Assembly (NCBI GenBank): GCA_016219865.1
Contig: JACRKF010000001.1
Coordinates: 1-50,834 of the forward strand
Length of the DNA: 50,834 bases
Direction: 5' to 3'
DNA from: Candidatus Woesearchaeota archaeon
Lineage (GTDB): Archaea > Nanobdellota > Nanobdellia > Woesearchaeales > DSVV01
The position numbers and the translations under genes were made by a program. Below, piece by piece: positions 39,391 through 47,694 of this stretch. The stretch's first letter is position 1. Each line of letters begins with the position of its first letter. The notes under the pieces were generated by a model. It worked only from the letters and a program-made list of their open reading frames with translations. It made no database searches and was not told the origin of the DNA.

Positions 39391-41928
39391 TCAACTAACA
39401 ACCTTGCTAACATGTCCAGATTTATTTAAACGAATAATATTTTGAACGAAACTTTCAATCTTCGCTTCGTGGCTTACAATGATTACTTGCTTAACATTAA
39501 TCTGATCAAGAACATCTTTCATCTTGTCTAATTGTTCATAACTAAAGCCTTCTGTTGGCTCATCGAGAATAATTATGTCTTTTGTCATAACTGTGCTGAC
39601 ATAGTCATTGACAACTTTGTTGAGGGCTAACCTATAAGCAAGAGCAACTGCTGTTTTTTCTCCACCTGACAAATATTCAAAATTTGTATCATAACCATTT
39701 TGATGAATAACTGGTGTGAAATCCTCATCCAATCTTATTGTAACAGATTCATCATCCATGAGCGTAGTGAACCAAGTGATAAAACATTCATTAAATTCTC
39801 TGTAAATTGTCAGCATAATCTGTTTTTCAAGCAAAATTGTAAGTGGCGTGAATTTATCAGCAAGCCAGTTAATAAGATTGTTGAGCGCTGCGATTTTATC
39901 TTTGATTTTATTTTTATCCTCTATCTCTTTATTGATTTTTTCAATTTCTTTATCAAGATATTGCGCTTCAGTTGTTTGTTTCGTTAATTGTGATGAAACA
40001 ATTTTCTCATCAAGAATTGTTTTTTCAAGCAATTGTTTTTTATCCAAAAATTCATTATTTAATTTATCAATATCCTTGATCAACAATTGTTTTTGTTCAA
40101 TAGATAAATGCAGCTCTTTTTCCTGCAGATTATATTGCTGCAATAATTCATTTGTCCTTGAAACAAACAGTTGCTTTTCAATGACCATCGCAGAGATAAG
40201 CTGCAGTTCTTGCAATGATTGGTCATATTTTCTTGCAAGTTCTAACAATTTGTTGTTATCAAGTATCTTTTTCTCAAGATAAGCCATTTTATTCTCTGTG
40301 ATATTATTTCCCCTATAGATATTTCCATCTGAAATTCTTTCATCGAGAATTTTACTGCCAAGAATCTGTTCAATAAGACTTTTTAGTTCTATCTTCTCTT
40401 TTTCAATCTGCATCACTTCTTTCTCTTTTTCATGAAGAATAATGATTTTCTCTTTCAATTGTTTTATCTCCTGATTTAATAAGATTGATTCTTTCTCTTC
40501 TATTAACAACTGTTTCATTCTTTCTTGTAACTTTCCAAGAGATTCCTGATTCTTTGCTTTCTGCTGCAGCGCTGCTTCTTTCTTCTCAGATAAATTCTTT
40601 TTTTTCTGCTCAGCATCAAGAGATATTCTTTCTTTATATTCATCACTAATTGTTTGCAGACAAGTAAAACACATATTGATAGATTTAATATTTTCAATAC
40701 TTGTTTTGGTAATTGCTGTTGTTGTTTCAATTTCTGATAATTGCAAAGTCGATTTCTGCAGCATTTGCTCTCTTACAGCAATCTCATCTTGTAATTGTTC
40801 TTTTTGTTCAATGCTTTTTTGAAGCGCATTTCTCTTTTCTTTTTTCTGATCAAAAGAAACAACCTGCTGTTTATATTTCTCAATCTCATTGTTTGCATAC
40901 AGCAATCTTTTTTCAGCAAATTCTTGCTGCTGCTGAAGTTTAATCAATTGCTCTTTTATCTGCATTAATTTTATTTCATCATTCTTTATCTCCTGAATGA
41001 TTTCATCTTTGCTCTTTTCAGTAATCTTTTCAATTTTGATTTCATTTTTTTTCTTTTCTAAATCTATTAATTGCTGCGTTGTTTCTAAGAGATGCTGTTT
41101 ATCTTTTTTTATCAAATTATTCAGATTATTCAATTTTTCTTTTTCAACAATTATCTCGTTTGCAAGTTTCTTTTGTTCATTAATCATCTGCAACGATTGT
41201 TCAATAGCTGCATTTTGCAAAAGTATTGCATCTGTTATTTCTTTAAGCTTTTTCTTCAATATTACAATCTCTGCAACAATGCTGCTTTTTTTAGTAATAG
41301 ATTGCTGCAATAAGTTTTGTTTCTCAGAAAAGTCTTGCACATGTTGTTCATATAATAATCTCTGTGTTTTATAGTCTTTTATGACAACTTGCAGATTCTC
41401 TCTCACTCGTTTATATTTGTCAATTGCAAATAATTTTCTAAGTGTCTCTAATCTATATTCTTTATCTTCTTGGAGAATCATTTTCATTGCATCTTGGGGC
41501 GTATAAACAGTATATCGAAATAAAACATCTCTGCTTTTAGAAACTAATGATGATGGATAACCAATCAATTCAAGAATCTTTGTTTTCAATTCAACAGCTG
41601 TGCAGTCAATGCGCTCATTATTAATCATAATATAGCCATGCTCTTGCTTTACTGCATTTGACCTTCGTAAAAATCTTTTGATAACAATTTTTTTTTGTTC
41701 AATATCAAAACAAAGTTCAATATTTCCTTCATGTTTACCATGCCGCAGCAAAGAATCTCCTGTAAGATCATTTTTGTTAAATCCAAACAGCGCAAATTCA
41801 ATCGCAAGCAGAATTGTAGTTTTTCCAGAACCAATATCGCCAGATAATAACACAGAACCTTCTGGAAAGATAATTTCTTCATGCACATACGAACGAATGT
41901 TTTCTAAACGAAGCCAGCGGAGTATCAT
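39391..41928 (-). CDS. rad50: Rad50-like SMC ATPase with zinc hook
   Basis: An 845-aa SMC-family ATPase for double-strand break repair. N-lobe: LSGDIGSGKTTILLAIEFAL (Walker A). Two long coiled coils (about 180-410 and 435-690) meet at a zinc hook with Cys420 and Cys423 (CFTC). C-lobe: signature YLSGGEKTAVALAYRLAL and Walker B DIIILDEPTEGFS. Rad50 normally works with Mre11 and, in archaea, with HerA and NurA in one operon; none of these is in the window. So it is either unlinked here or a related Rad50/SbcC variant. TATA (minus, about 41949-41957) is about 25 bases from the ATG, giving a leaderless mRNA. Confidence 0.9.
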   Translation of the reverse strand: MILRWLRLENIRSYVHEEIIFPEGSVLLSGDIGSGKTTILLAIEFALFGFNKNDLTGDSLLRHGKHEGNIELCFDIEQKKIVIKRFLRRSNAVKQEHGYIMINNERIDCTAVELKTKILELIGYPSSLVSKSRDVLFRYTVYTPQDAMKMILQEDKEYRLETLRKLFAIDKYKRVRENLQVVIKDYKTQRLLYEQHVQDFSEKQNLLQQSITKKSSIVAEIVILKKKLKEITDAILLQNAAIEQSLQMINEQKKLANEIIVEKEKLNNLNNLIKKDKQHLLETTQQLIDLEKKKNEIKIEKITEKSKDEIIQEIKNDEIKLMQIKEQLIKLQQQQEFAEKRLLYANNEIEKYKQQVVSFDQKKEKRNALQKSIEQKEQLQDEIAVREQMLQKSTLQLSEIETTTAITKTSIENIKSINMCFTCLQTISDEYKERISLDAEQKKKNLSEKKEAALQQKAKNQESLGKLQERMKQLLIEEKESILLNQEIKQLKEKIIILHEKEKEVMQIEKEKIELKSLIEQILGSKILDERISDGNIYRGNNITENKMAYLEKKILDNNKLLELARKYDQSLQELQLISAMVIEKQLFVSRTNELLQQYNLQEKELHLSIEQKQLLIKDIDKLNNEFLDKKQLLEKTILDEKIVSSQLTKQTTEAQYLDKEIEKINKEIEDKNKIKDKIAALNNLINWLADKFTPLTILLEKQIMLTIYREFNECFITWFTTLMDDESVTIRLDEDFTPVIHQNGYDTNFEYLSGGEKTAVALAYRLALNKVVNDYVSTVMTKDIIILDEPTEGFSYEQLDKMKDVLDQINVKQVIIVSHEAKIESFVQNIIRLNKSGHVSKVVS

Positions 41929-42039
41929 AGATTGAGGGAATATTGCGGGTTATAAATAGGTTATCATCTAAATAGATTTATTAATAATACTATACAAAAA
42001 TTGATAATTTGTTCAGGGAATAAACTAATTACAAAAACC

Positions 42040-42504
42040 TCACTTTTTCCTCTCATATAATCCCATCAGCTCAGCTTTTGCCAAAATATGTCCTTCCATT
42101 GCCTGCTCAACTTCTTTTTTTGTTGCTCCTTCTTTCAGAGAAAGCATTGTATCCAATGCATATAATTTAAAGAAATAACGATGTTCTTTATCAGGAGGAC
42201 ATGGTCCGCCATACGTTTTTTTTCCACCTGTATTCACACCAAATAATCCTTTTGGATTACTTCCTTCATTTACTGCCCTAGTTTCAGCAGGAATATTAAA
42301 CACAACCCAATGATCCCAAACTTGAATACTGTATTTCTCCTTGACAAACGCTGGAATATCAGGATCATCCATTATCAAAACTAAACTTTTCGCATTTGCT
42401 GGAACGTCTTTAAATTCTAACGCGGGATTTGTATTATTGCCATCACAAGTAAACTTTGATGGGATTAAAGTTCCTTGTTCAAATGATTTACTGGTTAGTT
42501 TCAT
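42040..42504 (-). CDS. PEBP family protein (YbhB/YbcL type)
   Basis: A 154-aa phosphatidylethanolamine-binding-like protein. Marks are the N-terminal SKFTCDGNNTNPALEFKDVP, the conserved LVLIMDDPDIP, DHWVVFNIP and the GGPCPPDKEHRYFFKLYALD block. Bacterial and archaeal members are cytosolic with unknown ligands. I chose ATG 42504 with GGGTGA 4 bases upstream; the longer frame from 42576 overlaps the small gene before it and adds 24 residues (LVLITAC) that only look like a lipobox. It ends a run of three overlapping genes. Confidence 0.88.
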   Translation of the reverse strand: MKLTSKSFEQGTLIPSKFTCDGNNTNPALEFKDVPANAKSLVLIMDDPDIPAFVKEKYSIQVWDHWVVFNIPAETRAVNEGSNPKGLFGVNTGGKKTYGGPCPPDKEHRYFFKLYALDTMLSLKEGATKKEVEQAMEGHILAKAELMGLYERKK

Positions 42505-42560
42505 AGTTTCACCCTTCTTCGTAATAATATCTTTTTCTATTGCGCATGCTGTAATTAAGA

Positions 42561-42731
42561 CTAAAGTTCTAACCATGATTCAACTATAACAATAATCTCT
42601 GCTTCAGATATTCCTTCATTAACTGAATGAATCATTAATTGTTTTATTGCTTTTGATTCTTGCTGTTTTACAAGCAATGCAAAATTCAATATCTTTTCTT
42701 GAATCTCCCCATCATTGTTGTCGTCTTCCAT
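42561..42731 (-). CDS. Small acidic helical protein
   Basis: A 56-aa protein: MEDDNNDGEIQEKILNFALL, then a helix VKQQESKAIKQLMIHS and GISEAEIIVIVESWLEL. It has an AAAGGT ribosome site 5 bases before the ATG. It overlaps the gene before it by 46 bases in another frame. No family recognised; composition and codon use look real. It could act with the equally small upstream protein. Confidence 0.6.
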   Translation of the reverse strand: MEDDNNDGEIQEKILNFALLVKQQESKAIKQLMIHSVNEGISEAEIIVIVESWLEL

Positions 42732-42820
42732 TTTTTACCTTTTTTATAGAGATTTTTCATCTTAAACATTTTTTCTATAGTTCTCCAGAATATTTCATCA
42801 GTCATTTCATTCTCAACCAT
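42686..42820 (-). CDS. Small basic protein overlapping the next gene
   Basis: A 44-aa protein MVENEMTDEIFWRTIEKMFK followed by a very basic end (KNLYKKGKKWK ... RFKKRY). A TATA-like TTTATATAAA (minus, about 42840-42849) is 20-29 bases upstream, and GGTATACTTAATAATATAC between TATA and ATG is an imperfect palindrome. Basic first gene plus acidic second gene, overlapping, is suggestive of a tiny two-protein module, but no family is recognised. Confidence 0.5.
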   Translation of the reverse strand: MVENEMTDEIFWRTIEKMFKMKNLYKKGKKWKTTTMMGRFKKRY

Positions 42821-42866
42821 GTATATTATTAAGTATACCATTTATATAAAGATTTCTTTTTTCGAT

Positions 42867-43889
42867 TTACACAAGTCTTTTCTTCAATTCCTCAATAATA
42901 TCAACAGGAGTTGTATTCATATTATTATTAACAGCAAGATAAAAGCTGAATAAATCCCCCAGCAAAATACCAGAAAACAATCGTGATAGTTCAGTTGAAC
43001 CTTTTATTGCAACCTCAGTTGTAGAATAATTCTTCCCTTTAACAAGATCTTTCATGACAATAATTCTTTTCTTTATCTGCGGATGATCAAATTCATCTGT
43101 AAGAAAAACAATATGAAATGGCGCTAATTTTGTGGTAAATCCTACAATTTCATTGTGGTTTAACTCACTTAGCAAGCCAACAAAAGCATGTAACTTTGCA
43201 TTTTCATTAATCTGGCATTTCCATCGATATGCTAATCCATACAATCTATTTGATGCATATAATAAAAGTATTTTCCCATTTAGTGATACAGCAAGCTGTT
43301 GCGCCATTTGTTCTATTTTGTCAGTATTTTTCACTGCAATCAATGTTTCATGTATTGCTTCGTCTTGTTTTTTAATATATCTTGAGTTCTCTAATACTCT
43401 TAATAATGCAAAGAACTGCGCAACTAAAAAAGCTCTAGGTTGAAAACCTTTTGGCATCAATAGATAAGGCAGATTTTGTTTTCTAAATAGTTCTTCTATC
43501 TTTCCTCCTGTTGTGATTGCTATACAAACGCATTTCTTTTTGATAGCATCTCTATACGCAGAAATAGTTTCTTCAGTATTGCCAGAGTAAGAGATAATTA
43601 TAGCTAAACTATGTTCATCTGCATTTTCAGGCATTATATAATCTCGCGCAACATTAATTTCTAATCCTTTAAGCAATACTTGTTTTTGATCATTTGCAAG
43701 ATATGTTTTTAGAATTTCTCCTGCAATTGCTGATCCACCCATCCCTGCAATATATACCTTATTAATAGTATCTGCAACAGAAAAAGTCCCTGCAATTTTT
43801 AATCCCAGATTGATCTGATTATACATCTCAAGAATAACTTTCCTCATATTGCTTGGATCAATGCCTTCTTTGTTCTTTATTGTTATCAT
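42867..43889 (-). CDS. Bifunctional phosphoglucose/phosphomannose isomerase
   Basis: A 340-aa SIS-domain isomerase of the archaeal PGI/PMI family that interconverts glucose-6-P or mannose-6-P with fructose-6-P. GMGGSAIAGEI and IIISYSGNTEETISA are the first and second SIS signatures, with the phosphate-binding Ser-Thr stretch. The second SIS domain follows (YASNRLYGLAYRWKCQINEN) and the conserved FVGLLSELNHNEIVGF carries the catalytic Glu and His. I chose ATG 43889 (MITIKNKEGIDPSNM): a TATA box at about 43911-43918 is 25 bases upstream. Earlier ATGs lie in or near a palindromic repeat. It supplies fructose-6-P for glycan synthesis. Confidence 0.9.
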   Translation of the reverse strand: MITIKNKEGIDPSNMRKVILEMYNQINLGLKIAGTFSVADTINKVYIAGMGGSAIAGEILKTYLANDQKQVLLKGLEINVARDYIMPENADEHSLAIIISYSGNTEETISAYRDAIKKKCVCIAITTGGKIEELFRKQNLPYLLMPKGFQPRAFLVAQFFALLRVLENSRYIKKQDEAIHETLIAVKNTDKIEQMAQQLAVSLNGKILLLYASNRLYGLAYRWKCQINENAKLHAFVGLLSELNHNEIVGFTTKLAPFHIVFLTDEFDHPQIKKRIIVMKDLVKGKNYSTTEVAIKGSTELSRLFSGILLGDLFSFYLAVNNNMNTTPVDIIEELKKRLV

Positions 43890-43949
43890 AAACATCATTA
43901 AAATGTTATTATTTAAATATGTTGGGAATTTACTATCTAATCTAGTAAC

Positions 43950-43989
43950 TAGTATTTGCATTGTGAACGAAGTGAACAAGCAAATACTA
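43950..43989. repeat. Palindromic repeat family, copy 3
   Basis: TAGTATTTGC (43950-43959) and GCAAATACTA (43980-43989) are perfect arms around a 20-base loop, ATTGTGAACGAAGTGAACAA. In reverse complement the loop core is TTCACTTCGTTCA, 12 of 13 identical to copy 1 at 19822. It lies between the divergent isomerase and topoisomerase genes. Confidence 0.7.
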
Positions 43990-44050
43990 TACATTTTTAT
44001 ACTACTTCTCAAATTTCATAATGATTATAATATAAAATTAGTTGAAAAAC

Positions 44051-46273
44051 ATGTCAAAATATGAATTAATCATTACTGAGAAGCCAAATGCTGCATTAAA
44101 AATTGCGCAGGCATTAGCAGATGGAAAACCAATAAAAAAGAATATTGCTGGCGTTCCATATTATGAAGTTACTCATGGCAAGAAGGATTTAGTTATTGGC
44201 TGCGCTGTTGGTCATCTATTTACAATTACTGAGAAAGATAAGAAAAAAGGATGGACATATCCTGTATTTGATGTTAAATGGGAGCAGAATTCTAAAGTAA
44301 ACAAAGGCGCAGCTTATACTTCAAAATATGCAAGCACATTAAAAAAACTAGCTGAAAATGCAAATGTATTTACTGTTGCAACTGATTATGATATTGAAGG
44401 AGAAGTAATTGGCTACAATGTTCTTAAATATCTTTGCAAGCAAAAAGATGCAAAAAGAATGAAGTATTCCACATTAACCCGAGATGAACTTCGTGAATCA
44501 TTTGATAAAGCATCAAAAACTCTTGACTGGGGGCAAGTAAATGCAGGATTAACAAGGCATGAATTAGATTGGTATTATGGAATTAATTTATCACGAGCAT
44601 TAAGCTTGGCTGTAAAGAGCACAGGCAGTTTTAAGATTTTAAGTTCAGGAAGAGTGCAAGGTCCAGCATTAAAGATTGTAGTTGAAAGAGAAAAAGAGAT
44701 TCAAGCATTTAAACCAGTGCCTTTCTGGCAGATTTCATTGCTTTGGACAAAAGATAAAAGAAATATTGAAGCGCACCATATCACTGATAAATTTTGGGAT
44801 AAAAAAGAAGCAGATGCAGTATATAGTAAAATAAAAGATCAAAAACAGGCAACAATTGCTGATGTTAAAAAAAGTGAATTTAAACAAGCTCCGCCAAATC
44901 CATTTGACTTAACCACATTACAAACAGAATCATATAGAAATTTTAAGATTCAACCAAAAGAAACATTAGAACTTGCGCAGAATCTGTATTTAGCAGGAGC
45001 AATCTCTTATCCAAGAACAAGCTCGCAGCAATTGCCAAAAGAACTTAATTTAAAAAAAATAATGATGCATCTTGAAAAGAATAGCCATTATAAAGCTCTT
45101 GCTGGAAAATTATTGAAAGAAAGTAAATTAACTCCTAACGAAGGAAAAAAAACAGATCCAGCGCATCCAGCAATACATCCAACTGGAGAACTGAAATCAT
45201 TAAAAGATCGTGAATTAAAGATTTATGATTTGATTGTAAAAAGATTTCTTGCTTGTTTTGCAGATCCTGCTGTAAGAGAAACTGTTACAATTATATTAGA
45301 TGTCAATACTGAAAAATTCTTATCAGCAGGCTCACGAACACTTGTAAAAGGATGGCATGAGTTTTATGCGCCATATGTGAATCTTGAAGAAGAAGAATTG
45401 CCTGCTGTTGCAGTTCAAGAAAAAGTTGCTGTAAAAGACATAAAACACGAGCAGAAAGAAACACAGCCTCCAAAAAGATATAATCCTGCTTCAATTATCA
45501 AAGAACTTGAAAGAAGAAATCTTGGCACAAAAGCAACACGAGCATCAATTGTTGATACATTATTCAACAGAGGCTATGTCACAGGACAGCCAATAGAAGC
45601 TACAAAATTAGGCATGCTGACAATCGGAACACTTGAAAAGTATTGCCCAAGCATTCTCGATGAAGAATTAACACGGCATTTTGAAGTAGAGATGGATGAG
45701 ATCCGAGAAAAGAAAAAGAAAAATGAAGAAGTATTAGATGAAGCGAAAGATGTATTAACAAAATTACTGGAGAAATTTAAAATTCACGAAAAAAGCATAG
45801 GTAAAGAATTACTTGTTGCTGAAAGAGAATCACAAGAAATAGCAAATACAATCGGAGAATGCCCTGTCTGTAGAAAAGGAATATTGATGATGAGGAAAGG
45901 AAAGTTTGGCAGATTTATTGCATGCGACAAATATCCTGATTGTAAAACCACATATAAATTGCCTGGCAATGGACTTATTAAACCATCTGAAAAAATATGC
46001 GAAGCTTGCAAACAACCAATGCTGCTGGTAATTAGAAAAGCAAGACAACCGCAAGAATTATGCATTAATGCTGACTGTCCTACAAAAAAAGTGCAAGATA
46101 TTGCAGCAGATAATAAAATGACCAAACTTTGCCCTAAATGCAGCAAAGAACTTGTTCTGCGAAGATCAATGTATGGCGCATTCTATGGCTGTTCTGGCTA
46201 TCCAACATGCAAAACCATAGTCAAGATTCAGAAAAAAACTATCTTGAAAGATGAGAAAAAAGAAACAAAGTAG
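44051..46273 (+). CDS. topA: DNA topoisomerase I (type IA)
   Basis: A 740-aa type IA topoisomerase that relaxes negative supercoils through a 5'-phosphotyrosyl link. The Toprim start ELIITEKPNAALKIAQAL and TDYDIEGEVIGYNVL (acidic triad) are present. The active-site ISYPRTSS has catalytic Tyr320. Three C-terminal zinc fingers follow: CPVC...CDKYPDC, CEAC...CINADC and CPKC...CSGYPTC. I chose ATG 44051 over the upstream TTG (44042). Length and layout fit archaeal TopoI/III-like enzymes. It is divergent from the isomerase across a palindromic repeat. Confidence 0.95.
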   Translation: MSKYELIITEKPNAALKIAQALADGKPIKKNIAGVPYYEVTHGKKDLVIGCAVGHLFTITEKDKKKGWTYPVFDVKWEQNSKVNKGAAYTSKYASTLKKLAENANVFTVATDYDIEGEVIGYNVLKYLCKQKDAKRMKYSTLTRDELRESFDKASKTLDWGQVNAGLTRHELDWYYGINLSRALSLAVKSTGSFKILSSGRVQGPALKIVVEREKEIQAFKPVPFWQISLLWTKDKRNIEAHHITDKFWDKKEADAVYSKIKDQKQATIADVKKSEFKQAPPNPFDLTTLQTESYRNFKIQPKETLELAQNLYLAGAISYPRTSSQQLPKELNLKKIMMHLEKNSHYKALAGKLLKESKLTPNEGKKTDPAHPAIHPTGELKSLKDRELKIYDLIVKRFLACFADPAVRETVTIILDVNTEKFLSAGSRTLVKGWHEFYAPYVNLEEEELPAVAVQEKVAVKDIKHEQKETQPPKRYNPASIIKELERRNLGTKATRASIVDTLFNRGYVTGQPIEATKLGMLTIGTLEKYCPSILDEELTRHFEVEMDEIREKKKKNEEVLDEAKDVLTKLLEKFKIHEKSIGKELLVAERESQEIANTIGECPVCRKGILMMRKGKFGRFIACDKYPDCKTTYKLPGNGLIKPSEKICEACKQPMLLVIRKARQPQELCINADCPTKKVQDIAADNKMTKLCPKCSKELVLRRSMYGAFYGCSGYPTCKTIVKIQKKTILKDEKKETK

Positions 46274-46292
46274 TTTTTTATTTACTGAAATG

Positions 46293-46336
46293 ATGACAAT
46301 TGCCATAACATTTTTATGACAATTGCCATAACATTT
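46293..46336 (+). promoter_or_regulatory. Tandem operator repeats of the second HEPN-MNT module
   Basis: The 21-mer beginning ATGACAATTGCC and ending ATAACATTT is repeated exactly at 46293-46313 and 46316-46336, 23 bases apart (about two helical turns). Each holds the near-palindrome TGACAATTGCCA. The second copy overlaps the TATA box ATTTAAAT (46333-46340), which is about 27 bases before the HEPN start at 46365. This is a strong candidate for an autoregulatory site. Confidence 0.65.
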
Positions 46337-46364
46337 AAATAGTACAACCTAGATAATACAATAG

Positions 46365-46787
46365 ATGAAGATAGAAAAACATCAAGAAGCTCTGAAAGAG
46401 ACAATAGATGAAATAAGTCAGGCATTGGAAGATAAAGAAGGGTTATTAAAACATCAAAGAAGGCTTGCATTTATGATTTCATTAGGAATATCTGAATTAA
46501 TTGAAATTTATTTTCATAAATTAAAAGTGATAAAAGAAGGTTCAAGAATAAAACACGAATGGTTTAAGAAAAAAGATATTAAAAAAATCCTCTCACAGCA
46601 GATAGTTTCTCCAATAGACGATATTAAAAATATTAATAAAATACTGATTCTTTGTAAAGAACTTGAAGATAAAAGAAATGACATAGCATATTCTTCTCCG
46701 CTTGCAGACGAAGACATATTAAGAGAAGAGATAAATCTCTTTTTTGAAGTGAAAAAACTAATAGAAGAAGTTATTGGAGGAGTATAA
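46365..46787 (+). CDS. HEPN-like protein of the second MNT-HEPN module (RNxxxY variant)
   Basis: A 140-aa helical protein, paralogue of the one at 10349. It shares the SRIKHEWFKK block (60-69) and the motif at 104-109 (R-N-D-I-A-Y), where the HEPN catalytic His is again Tyr at the same residue number. Conserved replacement in two paralogues argues against random loss. It stands before an MNT gene with GGAGGAG covering the junction. The role is as for the first module: toxin, or a modified regulatory HEPN. The tandem operator repeats show tight control. Confidence 0.7.
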   Translation: MKIEKHQEALKETIDEISQALEDKEGLLKHQRRLAFMISLGISELIEIYFHKLKVIKEGSRIKHEWFKKKDIKKILSQQIVSPIDDIKNINKILILCKELEDKRNDIAYSSPLADEDILREEINLFFEVKKLIEEVIGGV

Positions 46788-46789
46788 TC

Positions 46790-47404
46790 ATGGATGAACA
46801 ACAAAAAAGAAAAGCTTATGCCATTTCATTTGTATCATACTTAATTCGAAATAGTAAACATTTTCAGTTAATTGGCCAGATTATTCTTTATGGCTCAGTA
46901 GCAAAATCACAATCTACTTCTGAAAGTGATATTGATATTTTTATAATCGTTAAAAAAGAAACTCAATTATTCAAAAAAGAAATAAATAATATTCTTGAAG
47001 AGTTTTATAAAAGTAAAGATGCTATTATTTTTAAATTACAGTCAGTAGATAATATAATTAATATAAAAATAGGAAAACTTGAAAATTGGCAGGATTTGAA
47101 GAAAAGTATTGCAAGCGATGGGATTATTTTATGGGGGAAATATATAACTAAACAGAAATCAAAAGATACTGAGCATAAAATTATTTTTTTCTGGGATATA
47201 ATTAATCTCAAAAGAACATCTTTCCTAAATAAGTTATATGGTTTTAAAACAAAAGAAAGATATTATAACGGTTTATTGAAAGAATGCAACGGAGAAAAAT
47301 TAGGTAAAAATTGTATCCTAGTTCCAATTCAATTTAGAGATGAAATAATTTTAGTTTTGAAGAGATACAAAGTTAATGCAAAGTCAATTGAAGTATTTTG
47401 CTAA
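46790..47404 (+). CDS. MNT-type nucleotidyltransferase of the second module
   Basis: A 204-aa paralogue of the gene at 10773. The active-site stretch ILYGSVAKSQSTSESDIDIF has Gly-Ser and the two Asp residues, and SIASDGIILWG follows. The third acidic strand reads NIKIGKLENW, with no acid at the expected place, as in the first copy. The C-terminal domain (KLYGFKTKERYYNGLLKE to the end) is shared with the first MNT gene and unrecognised. GGAGGAG 8 bases before the ATG, inside the HEPN end, couples translation. Probable antitoxin by AMP transfer to the HEPN partner. Confidence 0.78.
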   Translation: MDEQQKRKAYAISFVSYLIRNSKHFQLIGQIILYGSVAKSQSTSESDIDIFIIVKKETQLFKKEINNILEEFYKSKDAIIFKLQSVDNIINIKIGKLENWQDLKKSIASDGIILWGKYITKQKSKDTEHKIIFFWDIINLKRTSFLNKLYGFKTKERYYNGLLKECNGEKLGKNCILVPIQFRDEIILVLKRYKVNAKSIEVFC

Positions 47405-47432
47405 TCAAAAAAGTCCAATCATTTACTATAAA

Positions 47433-47595
47433 TCAGTGAGCTATTTCTATTAATACTTGTGTTTGATTCTTTGGAGTAATTCTTACAGATTCTTCTTTCT
47501 TTAAATTAAGGAAGAGAGCAACCTAAAGAGATGCCAAATTCCTTGTGTTCAACAATTCGTTCCTTCAATTCATTATTGCACATTATGCATTTCAT
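47433..47595 (-). pseudogene. Remnant of a YgiT zinc finger-AbrB antitoxin
   Basis: The frame from 47595 reads MKCIMCNNELKERIVEHKEF then GISLG and stops at 47506 after 29 codons: the first half of an MqsA/YgiT zinc finger with one CxxC pair. In another frame, ending at TGA 47433, LKKEESVRITPKNQTQVLIE and IAH match the C-terminal end of AbrB-type antitoxins. The second CxxC and the middle are gone, so an internal deletion has occurred. This is the same architecture as the intact antitoxin at 15956. No toxin is left next to it. Confidence 0.72.
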
Positions 47596-47694
47596 AATAA
47601 TCACCTAGTTGTTATAATCAGTTATTATAAATAAAGTAATATTTATATATAACTACCTACATACACAGATTCTATAAATAAAGAGTGTGGGGAA
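47596..47694 (+). promoter_or_regulatory. Promoter region of the duplicated-HTH regulator
   Basis: Two TATA-like sequences are present: ATATTTATATATAA (about 47639-47652) and TTCTATAAATAAAG (47669-47682). The second is 20 bases from the ATG at 47695 and the first about 48. GGGGAA sits directly before the ATG, too close to be a good ribosome site. Which box is used cannot be told. Confidence 0.4.

Noticed and set aside
40997-41374. 125-codon plus-strand frame inside the rad50 gene
   Set aside because: It is the antisense of coiled-coil codons (Lys, Glu, Gln, Asn) and gives a Ser/Phe/Cys-rich product typical of a shadow frame.
42505-42576. Lipoprotein-like start (LVLITAC) of the PEBP gene
   Set aside because: The hydrophobic stretch is only about seven residues, it overlaps the preceding small gene, and a good ribosome site precedes the internal ATG at 42504.
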